Below, one piece after another: positions 53,230 to 62,068 of a stretch of DNA of 64,000 nucleotides (within the stretch, counting starts at the first letter, position 1; the number at the start of each line of letters is the position of its first letter). The notes under the pieces were generated by a model, which worked only from the letters and a program-made list of their open reading frames with translations, did not search any database and was not told the DNA's origin. Both the position numbers and the translations under genes were made by a program. Origin of the DNA: Bacteroidota bacterium (GTDB lineage Bacteria > Bacteroidota > Bacteroidia > Chitinophagales > Chitinophagaceae); NCBI GenBank assembly GCA_013285595.1, contig JABDHF010000008.1, positions 1 through 64,000 of the forward strand. Reading direction: 5' to 3'.

Positions 53230-53261
53230 AAAAGGCCCGCGGTATTGTCACGGACCTTTCA
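53230..53261 (-). terminator. probable terminator of the sigma/anti-sigma pair
   Basis: AAAGG.CCG (from 53231) pairs with CGG.CCTTT (to 53259) with one C-A mismatch, 20 bases beyond the stop at 53281. Weak T tract on the minus strand. Confidence 0.55.
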
Positions 53262-53280
53262 AAACTATAACCAGGCTTTT

Positions 53281-54447
53281 TTATTTATTGAAGATGGTAC
53301 ACTTTAGCTGCACCTGCAGGTAGTCGCGATCTATATACTTGTCCATCGGGGTCAGTATATTGTTGATGCCCTTGCGATACATAACACCTGCCTTTACTTT
53401 TTTAGTTACTGAATATTCTGTTTTGCCTATAAAGCCTACGTCGAATAAAGGCGCTACAGATACATTGTTGCGGGTTTCGGTAGATGGCGCCGGCCTGTTA
53501 TCAGCAAGTGCCTGCTCAAAGTCTGGCCCTACGCCTACCGACATGTTTCTCATCACCTTATAACCAATGCTTGGCGATACCTGTGCATAATAGAGGTTAT
53601 AGCTCTGGTTTACATTTACCAGCGGGCCTTGCTGCGGCATTGAGTTTACGGTAGTTTTATTATCCTCGGTCATGGTGCCTCTTGCTGCTGATTTTGCGCC
53701 CATCCTTGCGGCAGATGCTGCTACAGGGCTTTCCCGCATCTGTGTAGACTGTGTGTTGTTAGTGCCTGCAAAAGCTACATCGCTCTCTACAAATACTTTA
53801 TCATTGAGCATCCGGCGAACTGTTGCGCCTACTGCAAAGCCGCTGTTCTGGCTGCCACGGTTTACGCCGCCTGATAACGTAATGGTTGTCTTTACTGGTT
53901 TTAGTGGGCCTTCTTCAGGTTTAAAGGTGTTGTAGCCCTCATTTACCACTACCGCATTCTTCTTTTCCTTTTTAGGTATCAATACTTCCTTTATTGCAAA
54001 GTCGTTCTTTTTTGCAGCAATAAAGCCAACGGCATTCTCAAAGCTGATCGCGAATTTTTCTTCTACGGCAACCTTCTTATTTTTATTTGTATGAGCTTGA
54101 GTAGTATTAGTGTTGTTTGATGCGGTATATTGTTCTGTAGCCACCATAGTGGTTGCCGGCTCGTTGAGTAACATTTGTGGTTTTTCGAAATTGCCAGAGC
54201 TTACAAAAGCGGTGCTTTGGCCAGATAGGCCAGTGCCCTGCAGGTGCAGTATACTGGTAACGCCCATAGCCATAGCTACAGATGCGGCAATACCCGCCAG
54301 TGGCATCAGCCACCACATCATCACGCTACGTTTTCTCGCACGCCCGTCCATTTGCTCTGCGAGCTGGTCCCAACTACCGGGCTTGTACGCAAAGTCGCTC
54401 TGGTCAAACTTCTGTCTGACCAGTTCGTCAAACTCTTTTGGTTTCAT
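53281..54447 (-). CDS. membrane anti-sigma-like protein with beta-rich C-terminal region
   Basis: 388 aa. Cytosolic N-terminal part of about 37 residues (DELVRQKFDQSDFAYKPGSWDQLAEQM), one membrane segment (VMMWWLMPLAGIAASVAMAMGVTSIL, about 42-67), a low-complexity Thr/Asn linker and a C-terminal part with strand patterns (TTITLSGGVNRGSQNSGFAVGATV, FVESDVAFAGT, SVGVGPDFEQAL, EYSVTKKVKAGVMYRKG). The N-terminal arrangement and its overlap with the sigma gene (20 bases) fit an anti-sigma role; the C-terminal part looks barrel-like, an odd combination for one protein. ATG start. Confidence 0.75.
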   Translation of the reverse strand: MKPKEFDELVRQKFDQSDFAYKPGSWDQLAEQMDGRARKRSVMMWWLMPLAGIAASVAMAMGVTSILHLQGTGLSGQSTAFVSSGNFEKPQMLLNEPATTMVATEQYTASNNTNTTQAHTNKNKKVAVEEKFAISFENAVGFIAAKKNDFAIKEVLIPKKEKKNAVVVNEGYNTFKPEEGPLKPVKTTITLSGGVNRGSQNSGFAVGATVRRMLNDKVFVESDVAFAGTNNTQSTQMRESPVAASAARMGAKSAARGTMTEDNKTTVNSMPQQGPLVNVNQSYNLYYAQVSPSIGYKVMRNMSVGVGPDFEQALADNRPAPSTETRNNVSVAPLFDVGFIGKTEYSVTKKVKAGVMYRKGINNILTPMDKYIDRDYLQVQLKCTIFNK

Positions 54448-55009
54448 ACGTCACTTTTTGATGTTCACTTTTACCTATTTTTTTCTGGAGCAGATTTCTC
54501 GCCTGGTGCACATGCCAGTGAGATGTTCCCTCGCTTATATCTAACTGTTCTGAAATTTCTCTATGGTTATAGCCGTCAAAAACAAAAAGGTTAAACACGG
54601 TTCTTGTCATCGCCGGCAGGCACTGGATGATGTTTACCAATTCCTTAAACTCCATGCTCTCCATCGCCTCATTGCTTACAGATATATTACTTTCCTCAGC
54701 CGGTATAGAGTTCACATGCATAATAAGATCTTCCTTAAAAGCTGTGCCGCGCAGGAAGTCAAGGCATGTATTCACCATTATCCGTTGCATCCATCCGGCA
54801 AAAGAACCTGCATTTTTAAAATGATCTATTTGGGTAAATATCTTAAGAAAACCGTCGTTTAGTAGTTGTTCGGCGTCCTGCATACTCTTTGCATAGCGGG
54901 CGCACACCTTCAAAAACGTACTATAGTACGTCTTATACAGTAGCTCCTGTAATGCCCGGTCTTTTTTCCGGCACCCTGCTATTATTTCCTGTTCAGAATA
55001 TGCGGGCAT
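54428..55009 (-). CDS. ECF-type RNA polymerase sigma factor
   Basis: 193 aa. Sigma-70 region 2 (YAKSMQDAEQLLNDGFLKIFTQ, GWMQRIMVNTCLDFLR) and region 4 (FNLFVFDGYNHREISEQLDISEGTSHWHVHQARNLLQKKI, the helix-turn-helix). Directs RNA polymerase to a specific promoter set; the downstream anti-sigma-like gene overlaps by 20 bases and probably holds it at the membrane. ATG start; 653 bases of spacer upstream carry its promoter. Confidence 0.95.
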   Translation of the reverse strand: MPAYSEQEIIAGCRKKDRALQELLYKTYYSTFLKVCARYAKSMQDAEQLLNDGFLKIFTQIDHFKNAGSFAGWMQRIMVNTCLDFLRGTAFKEDLIMHVNSIPAEESNISVSNEAMESMEFKELVNIIQCLPAMTRTVFNLFVFDGYNHREISEQLDISEGTSHWHVHQARNLLQKKIGKSEHQKVTYETKRV

Positions 55010-55612
55010 AAGTATTTTTGGCTATGGTAGTGATCTGCAGCAGCTGATCATTACATTAAATTACTTAATAATTTCCATCCCGTCAAGTTTTTATAAGTGC
55101 ATCATCACACTGGTATTAGTTTTTTTACAATGATAGTATTCACAAGGGCCGGCAAACAGATCATTTCTAAATTTTAAGTTGATAGGTTTTTTATAGTTTT
55201 CATTGTTTTTTCAGCGGCAGATAAACATCAAAAAGGCGCCTTTCTTAATTTTAAATAAACCGCTTACCATAATAGACGAAAAACTAGCTCCAAATCTTGG
55301 GTCTTTTCAGAAAAATTATTTCTTTTTAACAAAACAGACCCTTCTTTAACAAATTTCCAGCGCATCCGGGTAAGGAAAAGCTCATGATCACCACCAGCTT
55401 TGAGTGTATTTAAACAAAAGCCGCATTGGTTTTTGATAGCGTTCTATAAGGTTAAATACCTTGTTAGCCTATATCCTTCAATAAATTACGTATGTAAAAC
55501 CGGGGAGGACCTCTATAATTTTCCTGTGGCAACACAATTATAATTCAATTTTATGTGCTGGCCACTTGCAAAAATAATCTAGCTGAATTGTTGTAGGTAA
55601 AGTTATATTAAT
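55010..55612. other. intergenic region upstream of the sigma factor
   Basis: About 600 bases with no ORF that I can support and no exact TAnnTTTG on the minus strand near the sigma gene. Small inverted repeat AAGGTTAAATACCTT near 55447. Autoregulation by the ECF factor is plausible but no repeated -35/-10 pair was seen. Confidence 0.4.
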
Positions 55613-55644
55613 AAGAAAAAGCCGCTGATGGGCGGCTCTTTCTT
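55613..55644 (-). terminator. intrinsic terminator of the T9SS protein gene
   Basis: AAGAAAAAGCCGC (55613-55625) pairs with GCGGCTCTTTCTT (55632-55644) around TGATGG with one mismatch; A/T flanks support termination on the minus strand, 18 bases beyond the stop at 55663. Confidence 0.8.
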
Positions 55645-55662
55645 ATTAAGAATTAAATTATA

Positions 55663-57300
55663 TTATTTCGAAAGCTGTATCTTAAAGGTGGCCTTACTGC
55701 CATCCTGTTCCCTTAATACCACGAAGTAATTGCCATCTGGCAGGTAAGAGATGTCTGTTTCCAGGCCGGTTTGGCCTAAGGCATCGGTATGCAGCAGCCC
55801 CTGGCCGGTTACATTATAAACATCAACACTCATCCGGTCTACCTGCACGCCCCAGGTTATTTTCAGCAGGCCAGAGGTAGGGTTCGGTGCTATAGAGATG
55901 TCTGTATGATTTATGCGCTTCACGTCCAGCAGCGAAACATAAAGAATATTTGAAGTGTCGGATATGCAATTGTTGTCGTCTTTTACTGCAAAATAATAGC
56001 CGAGGTGGCTGGGATGAAAATCTTTGCCAATGACCCCGGGAATCAGAACGCTATCCTCGTACCACCTGAAAGTACCAAATGAATTAGCCTGCACAATATC
56101 GCCTATAAGAGAGATCAATGGCGCTACCGGTGTGCTGTCGCGTATCATCAGGAATGGGTTAGAACTGATAGTATCGTGTGCATAGCAGCCATGGTCTGTC
56201 GCATTTACCCTAAAGGTTACCGTATCTCCGTTGGCAAAAGTAGAAGTAAATGTAGTTGTGTTGAATGCAGAAGGCACATTATTAACGTACCAGGTATAAG
56301 TTGGCGACACACCGAAGTTTGTATAAGTGCCGGTAAACGTAACTATTGAATCAAGGCAACCAGGGTTTGCACCGCCGGTTATTTCAGTTGTCACCGTATT
56401 ATTAAGATTCGGTATCACGGTCATCGTTATAACATTAGAAACGGTAGAATGATTAGTAATGCACTCATCGGGCGCTGTAAGTATGCAGTACACCAGGTTG
56501 TGATCATGCAATGTGTCCGTTATATATATAGGGCCTAATGCACTCGGGATAACGTTACTGTCTACATACCAGCTGAGATTATAGCCCAGCCCGGGAGATG
56601 TAACAGTGGCGTAGAATGTATCTGTTGCACCGGCACAAATAGGGTTGCGGGTTACGGCTACAGAAATAGTAGCAGTCAGGGAATCTTTGATAATGGGTAC
56701 ACTCTGTGAGAAAACAGTATCGTTGTAAGGAGCCGAGCAGGGAGAGTTAGAAACAACGCGGCAGGAAACCGTATCATTAAAATTAAAGAAACGGGTAAAA
56801 GTGCTGCTGTCTTCGCCTAAAATAGCCAGGCCGTCTATCATCCATTGGTAAGTAGGGGCAGTGCCACCGTTTATAGGAAAGGCGGTGAATGTTAGCAAAG
56901 ACTGGGTACAATAAGGGTTGCTGCCCGTGGTCAGCGCTATTATAACACCCGGCGCTATACTGGTTGACCGGTGGATAATAATGGTATTTGACCGGGCGCT
57001 ATCCAAGCCGGCAGAGTTTGTATAATATATCTCGCAATATATACTGTCGCCATCTACAGGCGCCGTGGTATAAAAGGTATCTATAGTAACTGTGGTAAAC
57101 ACATTGTCGACATACCAGTGGTATGATGTGGTGCTGAAAGTGTCTACGCTTTGCACCGCTGTAAAAGTAAGCTGGCTGCCTGGGCAGGTAGTATCTGTAT
57201 AGGGTGGTATAGAGATAGTGACCGTTTGATGAACCTGGGCAGACAAGAGGCTATGAATACCGAAGCTCAGCAAAAATAAAAGGGTAAATTTACGGATCAT
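55663..57300 (-). CDS. large secreted Ig-like/PKD repeat protein with T9SS type A sorting domain
   Basis: 545 aa. Signal peptide (1-21). Four or five related beta-sandwich units of about 90-100 residues, each with a Tyr/Trp-Trp core pattern (FTAVQSVDTFSTTSYHWYVDN, FTAFPINGGTAPTYQWMIDG, TFTGTYTNFGVSPTYTWYVNN), the style of surface adhesins. The end is a Por sorting domain: ISIAPNPTSGLLKITWG, VDVYNVTGQGLLHT, ISYLPDGNYFVVL, FKIQLSK. Secreted across the outer membrane by T9SS. ATG start. Confidence 0.88.
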   Translation of the reverse strand: MIRKFTLLFLLSFGIHSLLSAQVHQTVTISIPPYTDTTCPGSQLTFTAVQSVDTFSTTSYHWYVDNVFTTVTIDTFYTTAPVDGDSIYCEIYYTNSAGLDSARSNTIIIHRSTSIAPGVIIALTTGSNPYCTQSLLTFTAFPINGGTAPTYQWMIDGLAILGEDSSTFTRFFNFNDTVSCRVVSNSPCSAPYNDTVFSQSVPIIKDSLTATISVAVTRNPICAGATDTFYATVTSPGLGYNLSWYVDSNVIPSALGPIYITDTLHDHNLVYCILTAPDECITNHSTVSNVITMTVIPNLNNTVTTEITGGANPGCLDSIVTFTGTYTNFGVSPTYTWYVNNVPSAFNTTTFTSTFANGDTVTFRVNATDHGCYAHDTISSNPFLMIRDSTPVAPLISLIGDIVQANSFGTFRWYEDSVLIPGVIGKDFHPSHLGYYFAVKDDNNCISDTSNILYVSLLDVKRINHTDISIAPNPTSGLLKITWGVQVDRMSVDVYNVTGQGLLHTDALGQTGLETDISYLPDGNYFVVLREQDGSKATFKIQLSK

Positions 57301-57456
57301 AATATAAATATTTACTCCATCCAGCCGGGGAGGATAGAATTAGTTTGCGTAAAAATAATCTATTCATTTAATAATTCTAAAAGATTTTTTAAAATATCAT
57401 TTAGAAAGAAATATTTTTAAAGTTTGGATAGAGCTTTATTTTTTTATATTAAATAC

Positions 57457-57464
57457 TATATTTG
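57457..57464 (+). promoter_or_regulatory. -7 promoter box (TATATTTG) of secDF
   Basis: Exact TAnnTTTG, giving a leader of about 70 bases before the secDF ATG. Confidence 0.6.
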
Positions 57465-57466
57465 CA

Positions 57467-57502
57467 CCCCCGTACAAACGGATCATCATCCGCTTAATGG
57501 GG
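57467..57502 (+). promoter_or_regulatory. nested leader hairpin upstream of secDF
   Basis: Outer arms CCCC (57467-57470) and GGGG (57499-57502) enclose an inner hairpin CGGAT (57479-57483)/ATCCG (57488-57492). The 3' arm covers the ATG of a small ORF (57497). Might control access to that start. Confidence 0.4.
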
Positions 57503-57565
57503 ATTTTCATTATTTTATACAGATACTTTCAACGACAACCCAATGCATTTAAAAGGTTTGGTTAA
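57497..57565 (+). CDS. 22-codon leader ORF overlapping the secDF start
   Basis: ATG 57497 to TAA 57563-57565, in another frame than secDF; its 22 residues include a hydrophobic core (MGIFIILYRYFQ) and a Pro/Arg-containing end (RQPNAFKRFG). It overlaps the first eight codons of secDF, and its ATG is within the 3' arm of the leader hairpin. Several secretion-monitoring leader peptides regulate sec genes in other bacteria, which makes this worth testing. No ribosome-binding or homology evidence is available. Confidence 0.35.
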   Translation: MGIFIILYRYFQRQPNAFKRFG

Positions 57566-60500
57566 GTTTTTTACTGGCGCCCTGATACTGATATCACTGT
57601 ACCAGCTTTCTTTGACTTTAATCGTCCGGAACGAAGAAAAGAAATTACATGCGCAGGCATCGCGCATGGCAGCGGCACAGGCAGCCCCCGGCATATCGAC
57701 AGAGAGCATGGCCAAGCTCGACGACAGCCTCTATCAAACGATCACAGATAGCATGCAGGGCGAAGTTATCTTTAGCGTACCTGTACTTAAAAAGTACACT
57801 TACCAGGATGCTAAGGGTGAAGAGCTGAACCTGGGTCTGGACCTGCAGGGTGGTATGAACGTGACACTTGAGGTGGGCCTTGATGGTCTCGTTCGTTCTA
57901 TGTCGAACAACCCGCGCGATCCGGCTATGAACAAAGCTATTGCAGATGCCAATACCGCGAAAGCAAACAGCGAAGCCAACTTCATCACACTTTTCGGTGA
58001 AACTTACCAGAAAGAAAATCCGGGCGTGAACATGTCTTACCTGTTCACCAAGCCTTCTGAAAAAGAGATCACACGCGCGTCTACCAACGACCAGGTGCTT
58101 GCTAAGCTGAACAGTGAAGCTAAGGACGCCGTAAAGCGTACTTATAATGTACTGCAAACGCGTATTGATAAGTTCGGCGTATCTAACCCGAATGTAAACC
58201 TTGATGAAAAGAAAGGTATCATTACCGTAGAGCTCGCAGGTGTGCATAACCCTGAGCGTGTACGTAAATACCTGCAGGCTACTGCAAAGCTGCAGTTCTT
58301 CGAAACATACACTAACCAGGAAATAGGCCCGATGTTGGTTACTGCCAACGATGCGCTGTACAAATATCTTTCTGGTAGCGGCGAAGACAGCACATCAGCT
58401 GACTCTACTAAAAAAGCTACAGCATCTGCTACAGATACCACGGGCAAAGCAGGCAACGATACTGCCAGCCTCACTAACGTGCTGGGCAGCAAGGCCGCAG
58501 ACAACAAAACTGCCAAGACAACAGACTCTGCCCAGATAAAACAAGCAGATGCAATAAAGAAGAACCCGCTTATAGCCCTGATAATGCTGAATGCTACACA
58601 GGAAAATGGCTTTATGGCCAGCCCTGTAGTAGGCTATATAGCAAAGAAAGATACCGCTAAGCTGGACAAGTACCTGGCGCTGGATGCGGTAAAAAACAAA
58701 TTCCCGTCTAATGTGCATTTTGCTTATGGCGCAGATGACAACAAGAAGAACCGTGACCCTAATGCAAGAATACCGCTGTATGCAGTGAAAATGCCTCCGG
58801 GCGGTGTTGCAAGACTGGAAGGCGACCACATTACCAATGCACGTGCTGACTATAGCCCGCTTAACGGCCAGCCCGACGTAAACATGGAAATGGACATATC
58901 TGGCGCACGTGTGTGGAAAGATATGACCGGTAAGAGCGTAGGCGGATATGTAGCCGTGGTGCTCGATGACCGTGTTTATTCTTGCCCACGTGTAGACAAT
59001 GAAATAGCTTCAGGCAGCACAGAAATATCTGGTTCATTCACAGCAGAAGATGCGCAGGACCTTGCCAACATTCTGAAGTCTGGTAAGCTGCCGGCGCCGG
59101 CAAACATTGTGCAGGAGCAGGTAGTAGGCCCTACGCTGGGTGTTGAGAACATCAACAAAGGAATGAACTCGCTGATACTTTCGTTCGTTATCATATTCGT
59201 GCTCATGCTCGTGTATTATAATACCGGTGGCATCATCGCAGACATTTCGCTTATCCTCAACCTTATATTTACTATCGGTATTTTATCTGCGCTGCATGCC
59301 ACGCTTACCATGGCCGGTATAGCGGGCCTGGTACTTACCGTAGGTATGGCGGTGGATACGAATGTTATCATCTTTGAGCGTATTAAAGAGGAGCTTACGG
59401 CCGGCAAGTCGTACCAGCAGGCCATATCAGATGGTTATAAGCGCTCTTACGCTCCTGTGCTCGATGGTCACATCACCGTACTCATCACGTCTATCATCCT
59501 GTTCATATTCGGCCTTGGCCCTGTGCGCGGTTTCGCTACTACACAGATCATCGGTATCCTGTTATCACTGTTCTGTGGTATCCTGGTATCGCGCCTTGTT
59601 ACAGATGTGTATACTAAGCGCGAGCGTCACTTCAAGTATTTCACCGGCCTTTCAAAATCTATATTCCGTAAGGCGCACTTTAAGTTTGTTGAGGCCCGTA
59701 AGTACACCTACTGGATCACTGCCGTAGTATTGCTGCTTGGCGCCAGCACTTGGTTCGTTGGCTTTGATAAGGGCGTTGAATTCCAGGGTGGCCGTAGCTA
59801 TACAGTGAAGTTTGAGCAGAAACACCAGATAGAAGAAGTGCGCGAAAAGCTGAAGAGCTATTTCAATGGTGAGCGCCCGGTTGTAAAAACGATCGGTACC
59901 AATAACCAGCTGAACATCACCACATCTTACCTGATCACTACTCCGGGACAAGGTGTAGAGCAAAAAGTGGAAGAGAAACTGCTGGAAGGCTTAACAAAGG
60001 AAAACCTGATACCATCAGGTACTACGCTGGAACAGTTTAACAGCAAATACCTGCAGAGCTCACAAACAGTATTGCCAACGATATCTGACGACCTGAAGAA
60101 CGGCGCTATACAGGCAACCATCATTTCGCTGATAGCTATCTTCATATACATCCTGTTGCGTTTCCGCAAATGGCAGTACTCACTGGGTACCCTGTTATCA
60201 TTGTTGCACGACGTTTGTATCATCCTTGCGGTATTCTCTTTCTTCCGTGGTAAAGTACCATTCGCGTTGGAAATTGATCAGCACTTCATCGCAGCTGTAC
60301 TTACCGTAATAGGGTTCTCGATGAATGACACGGTTATCGTGTTCGACCGTATCCGTGAGTACTTCCGTAAGTCACCAGATGAAGATAAAACAAGCGTTAT
60401 CAACCGCGCTATCAACGATACCATGAGCCGTACCATTATGACATCGCTCTGCGTATTCATTACCCTGCTTATCCTCTTCATCTTTGGCGGTGAAGCAACA

Positions 60501-60659
60501 CGCGGATTCGCATTTGCAATGTTGATAGGTGTATTCACCGGCACCTACTCATCTATCTTCGTGGCAGCCCCGGTACTTGTAGACATGGACAAGAGCGGCT
60601 CCCTGAAAAAAGAAGTAGACCGCGAAGCACACGTAGAAGAACTGAAGAAACTGGCGTAA
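57543..60659 (+). CDS. secDF: protein translocase subunit SecDF (fused)
   Basis: 1038 aa. Proton-driven accessory part of the Sec translocon that pulls exported proteins through the inner membrane. SecD half: LGLDLQGGMNVTLEV, the large periplasmic P1 region with a long low-complexity insert (Ser/Thr/Ala/Lys, about 280-345), then ISGSFTAEDAQDLANIL, AGLVLTVGMAVDTNVIIFERIKEEL. The SecF half begins near residue 690 (VGFDKGVEFQGGRSYTVKF) and includes TVIGFSMNDTVIVFDRIREY. ATG 57543. Followed by a strong terminator. Confidence 0.97.
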   Translation: MHLKGLVKFFTGALILISLYQLSLTLIVRNEEKKLHAQASRMAAAQAAPGISTESMAKLDDSLYQTITDSMQGEVIFSVPVLKKYTYQDAKGEELNLGLDLQGGMNVTLEVGLDGLVRSMSNNPRDPAMNKAIADANTAKANSEANFITLFGETYQKENPGVNMSYLFTKPSEKEITRASTNDQVLAKLNSEAKDAVKRTYNVLQTRIDKFGVSNPNVNLDEKKGIITVELAGVHNPERVRKYLQATAKLQFFETYTNQEIGPMLVTANDALYKYLSGSGEDSTSADSTKKATASATDTTGKAGNDTASLTNVLGSKAADNKTAKTTDSAQIKQADAIKKNPLIALIMLNATQENGFMASPVVGYIAKKDTAKLDKYLALDAVKNKFPSNVHFAYGADDNKKNRDPNARIPLYAVKMPPGGVARLEGDHITNARADYSPLNGQPDVNMEMDISGARVWKDMTGKSVGGYVAVVLDDRVYSCPRVDNEIASGSTEISGSFTAEDAQDLANILKSGKLPAPANIVQEQVVGPTLGVENINKGMNSLILSFVIIFVLMLVYYNTGGIIADISLILNLIFTIGILSALHATLTMAGIAGLVLTVGMAVDTNVIIFERIKEELTAGKSYQQAISDGYKRSYAPVLDGHITVLITSIILFIFGLGPVRGFATTQIIGILLSLFCGILVSRLVTDVYTKRERHFKYFTGLSKSIFRKAHFKFVEARKYTYWITAVVLLLGASTWFVGFDKGVEFQGGRSYTVKFEQKHQIEEVREKLKSYFNGERPVVKTIGTNNQLNITTSYLITTPGQGVEQKVEEKLLEGLTKENLIPSGTTLEQFNSKYLQSSQTVLPTISDDLKNGAIQATIISLIAIFIYILLRFRKWQYSLGTLLSLLHDVCIILAVFSFFRGKVPFALEIDQHFIAAVLTVIGFSMNDTVIVFDRIREYFRKSPDEDKTSVINRAINDTMSRTIMTSLCVFITLLILFIFGGEATRGFAFAMLIGVFTGTYSSIFVAAPVLVDMDKSGSLKKEVDREAHVEELKKLA

Positions 60660-60682
60660 TAGCCTTTTAGAATAAAACTTGG

Positions 60683-60710
60683 AATCCCGCTCTTTGGAGC
60701 GGGATTTTTT
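60683..60710 (+). terminator. intrinsic terminator of secDF
   Basis: AATCCCGCTC (60683-60692) and GAGCGGGATT (60697-60706), loop TTTG, then a T run. Confidence 0.95.
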
Positions 60711-60736
60711 TATGTTTGAAAAGGTTTTATAGCTTT

Positions 60737-61396
60737 ATGATAATGACAAGGAAAAATACACATGCCTTATTATCGCTTTGTTTGTTAGCTATGCCCATTT
60801 TTACTTTTGGACATAAAGACAATCAGAAAATAACTGCTCAATTTAGCTTCAATCAAATTGATAGCTTAACAAATGCAACAGTCACTTGCATTGTTGCAGA
60901 TACAACATCTTTTTTAGTTGTAAATACCATGTGGTATGTTGGTAGCTATGATGAAGGAAATGCTCGCTTTGCGGCACACCAAAACCATTTTGATATATAC
61001 ATACTATATTCCAAGAACCATAAATTTTATGTTCAGAAAATTGATAATTATAGCTTTTTCAAAAAGAGAAAGATTAAGGGTGAAAAGGTAGAACGATTCT
61101 TAGTAAACGCTTTTGATAAAATGAAGAAAGAAAAACTTGCACGTAAAATTGACACCTCTTATGACGAGCATGGACAAATGAGAACATCTGTAACAATAGT
61201 GGATCATAAGCTTGTTAGGCAAGTTGAGATTATCAAAGCTAATGACACGTTGCGGTACGAATATCCAAGTGAATTTTCGGAAAATAAGAAGAATCTGACA
61301 ACGTATAAGTTCCATTTCTTTACTTGTCTGGATAAGATTGTAAACCAGATAGATAAAAAGAAGGGAAAAAGGAAAGATATTATAATTGAAAATTAA
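60737..61396 (+). CDS. secreted hypothetical protein, AT-rich
   Basis: 219 aa from ATG 60737 (ATG 60743 is equally possible; the TTG at 60716 is less so). Signal peptide THALLSLCLLAMPIFTFG. The mature part has no recognised domain; it includes ATVTCIVADTTSFLVVNTMWYVGSYDEG, a charged KKRKIKGEKVERF segment and an acidic to basic C terminus (KIVNQIDKKKGKRKDI). Distinctly more AT-rich than secDF, so possibly acquired. It sits directly after the secDF terminator and before the repeat-rich spacer. Confidence 0.65.
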   Translation: MIMTRKNTHALLSLCLLAMPIFTFGHKDNQKITAQFSFNQIDSLTNATVTCIVADTTSFLVVNTMWYVGSYDEGNARFAAHQNHFDIYILYSKNHKFYVQKIDNYSFFKKRKIKGEKVERFLVNAFDKMKKEKLARKIDTSYDEHGQMRTSVTIVDHKLVRQVEIIKANDTLRYEYPSEFSENKKNLTTYKFHFFTCLDKIVNQIDKKKGKRKDIIIEN

Positions 61397-62052
61397 TCTC
61401 CGCTCTGGTTTAACTCAGATTTTGCAGTTGAGTAAAATGTGACAGGTTGTCGTATTTTTTTACATCCTCGCCGAGTCTCCGCTTTTTCTGCGGGACTCGT
61501 CGCTACTCGCGTAGAGCATCCTACTAACCATAGCACTAGTCCATCCTGCTGTGTACCCACAAGTATTGTAGTCCAACATAATATGCCCCATAGGGGCTAC
61601 CGCTTTGTAGAAAATGATATCCTCCCCACATGTATGCCCCGTAGCGGGCTAACCAAATACACTAACAAGATATCTCCCTCGCATTCGAACCCCGTAACTT
61701 GCCCCGGAAAATAGCTGCCACCATGTCCCGGCAAAACCCATCCATAAGATCCATAGCACAGAAAAACATACCTCCTCCTCCCCAGAAACCAGCCTCAAAC
61801 CCTTTACAGGCAATGCTTTCAGTTTTCAAGGCAATTATTACCTACGTCTCGCCCGTGTTGGTGTTTTCACCAACACGGGCGCGCAAGACAGGCGCCATAA
61901 CTCATCAAACAAAACTAATGAAAAACAAGCTTCCTCCTCCCCCAAAATCGACCTCAAACCCACTACAGGCAAGGCTTTCCATTTTAGGGCCGAATATTAC
62001 CACCCAATAGCTCCCGCTCCGTTGGAGAGGGTCGGGGAGAGGTTTTTTTACC
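61397..62052. repeat. repeat-rich intergenic spacer
   Basis: No gene supported. Two GCCCC-type palindromes sit 51 bases apart (GCCCC-ATA-GGGGC at 61585-61597; a related GCCCC-GTA-GCGGGC from 61636). A perfect 14-bp-stem hairpin with TTTT loop fills 61850-61881. Two degenerate fragments of the dispersed repeat follow the pattern CCTCCTCC...CCTCAAACCC...TACAGGCAA (about 61766-61830 and 61932-61985). Open frames here (for example about 61439-62010) consist of repeat sequence. Confidence 0.7.
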
Positions 62053-62060
62053 TACCTTTG
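62053..62060 (+). promoter_or_regulatory. -7 promoter box (TACCTTTG) of the MlaE gene
   Basis: Exact TAnnTTTG with the ATG only 8 bases after it, so the leader would be very short. Confidence 0.55.
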
Positions 62061-62068
62061 CCCCCGCT

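Noticed and set aside
61439-62010. Two open frames in the spacer before the MlaE gene
   Set aside because: They run through hairpins and repeat fragments; codon use and composition look non-coding.
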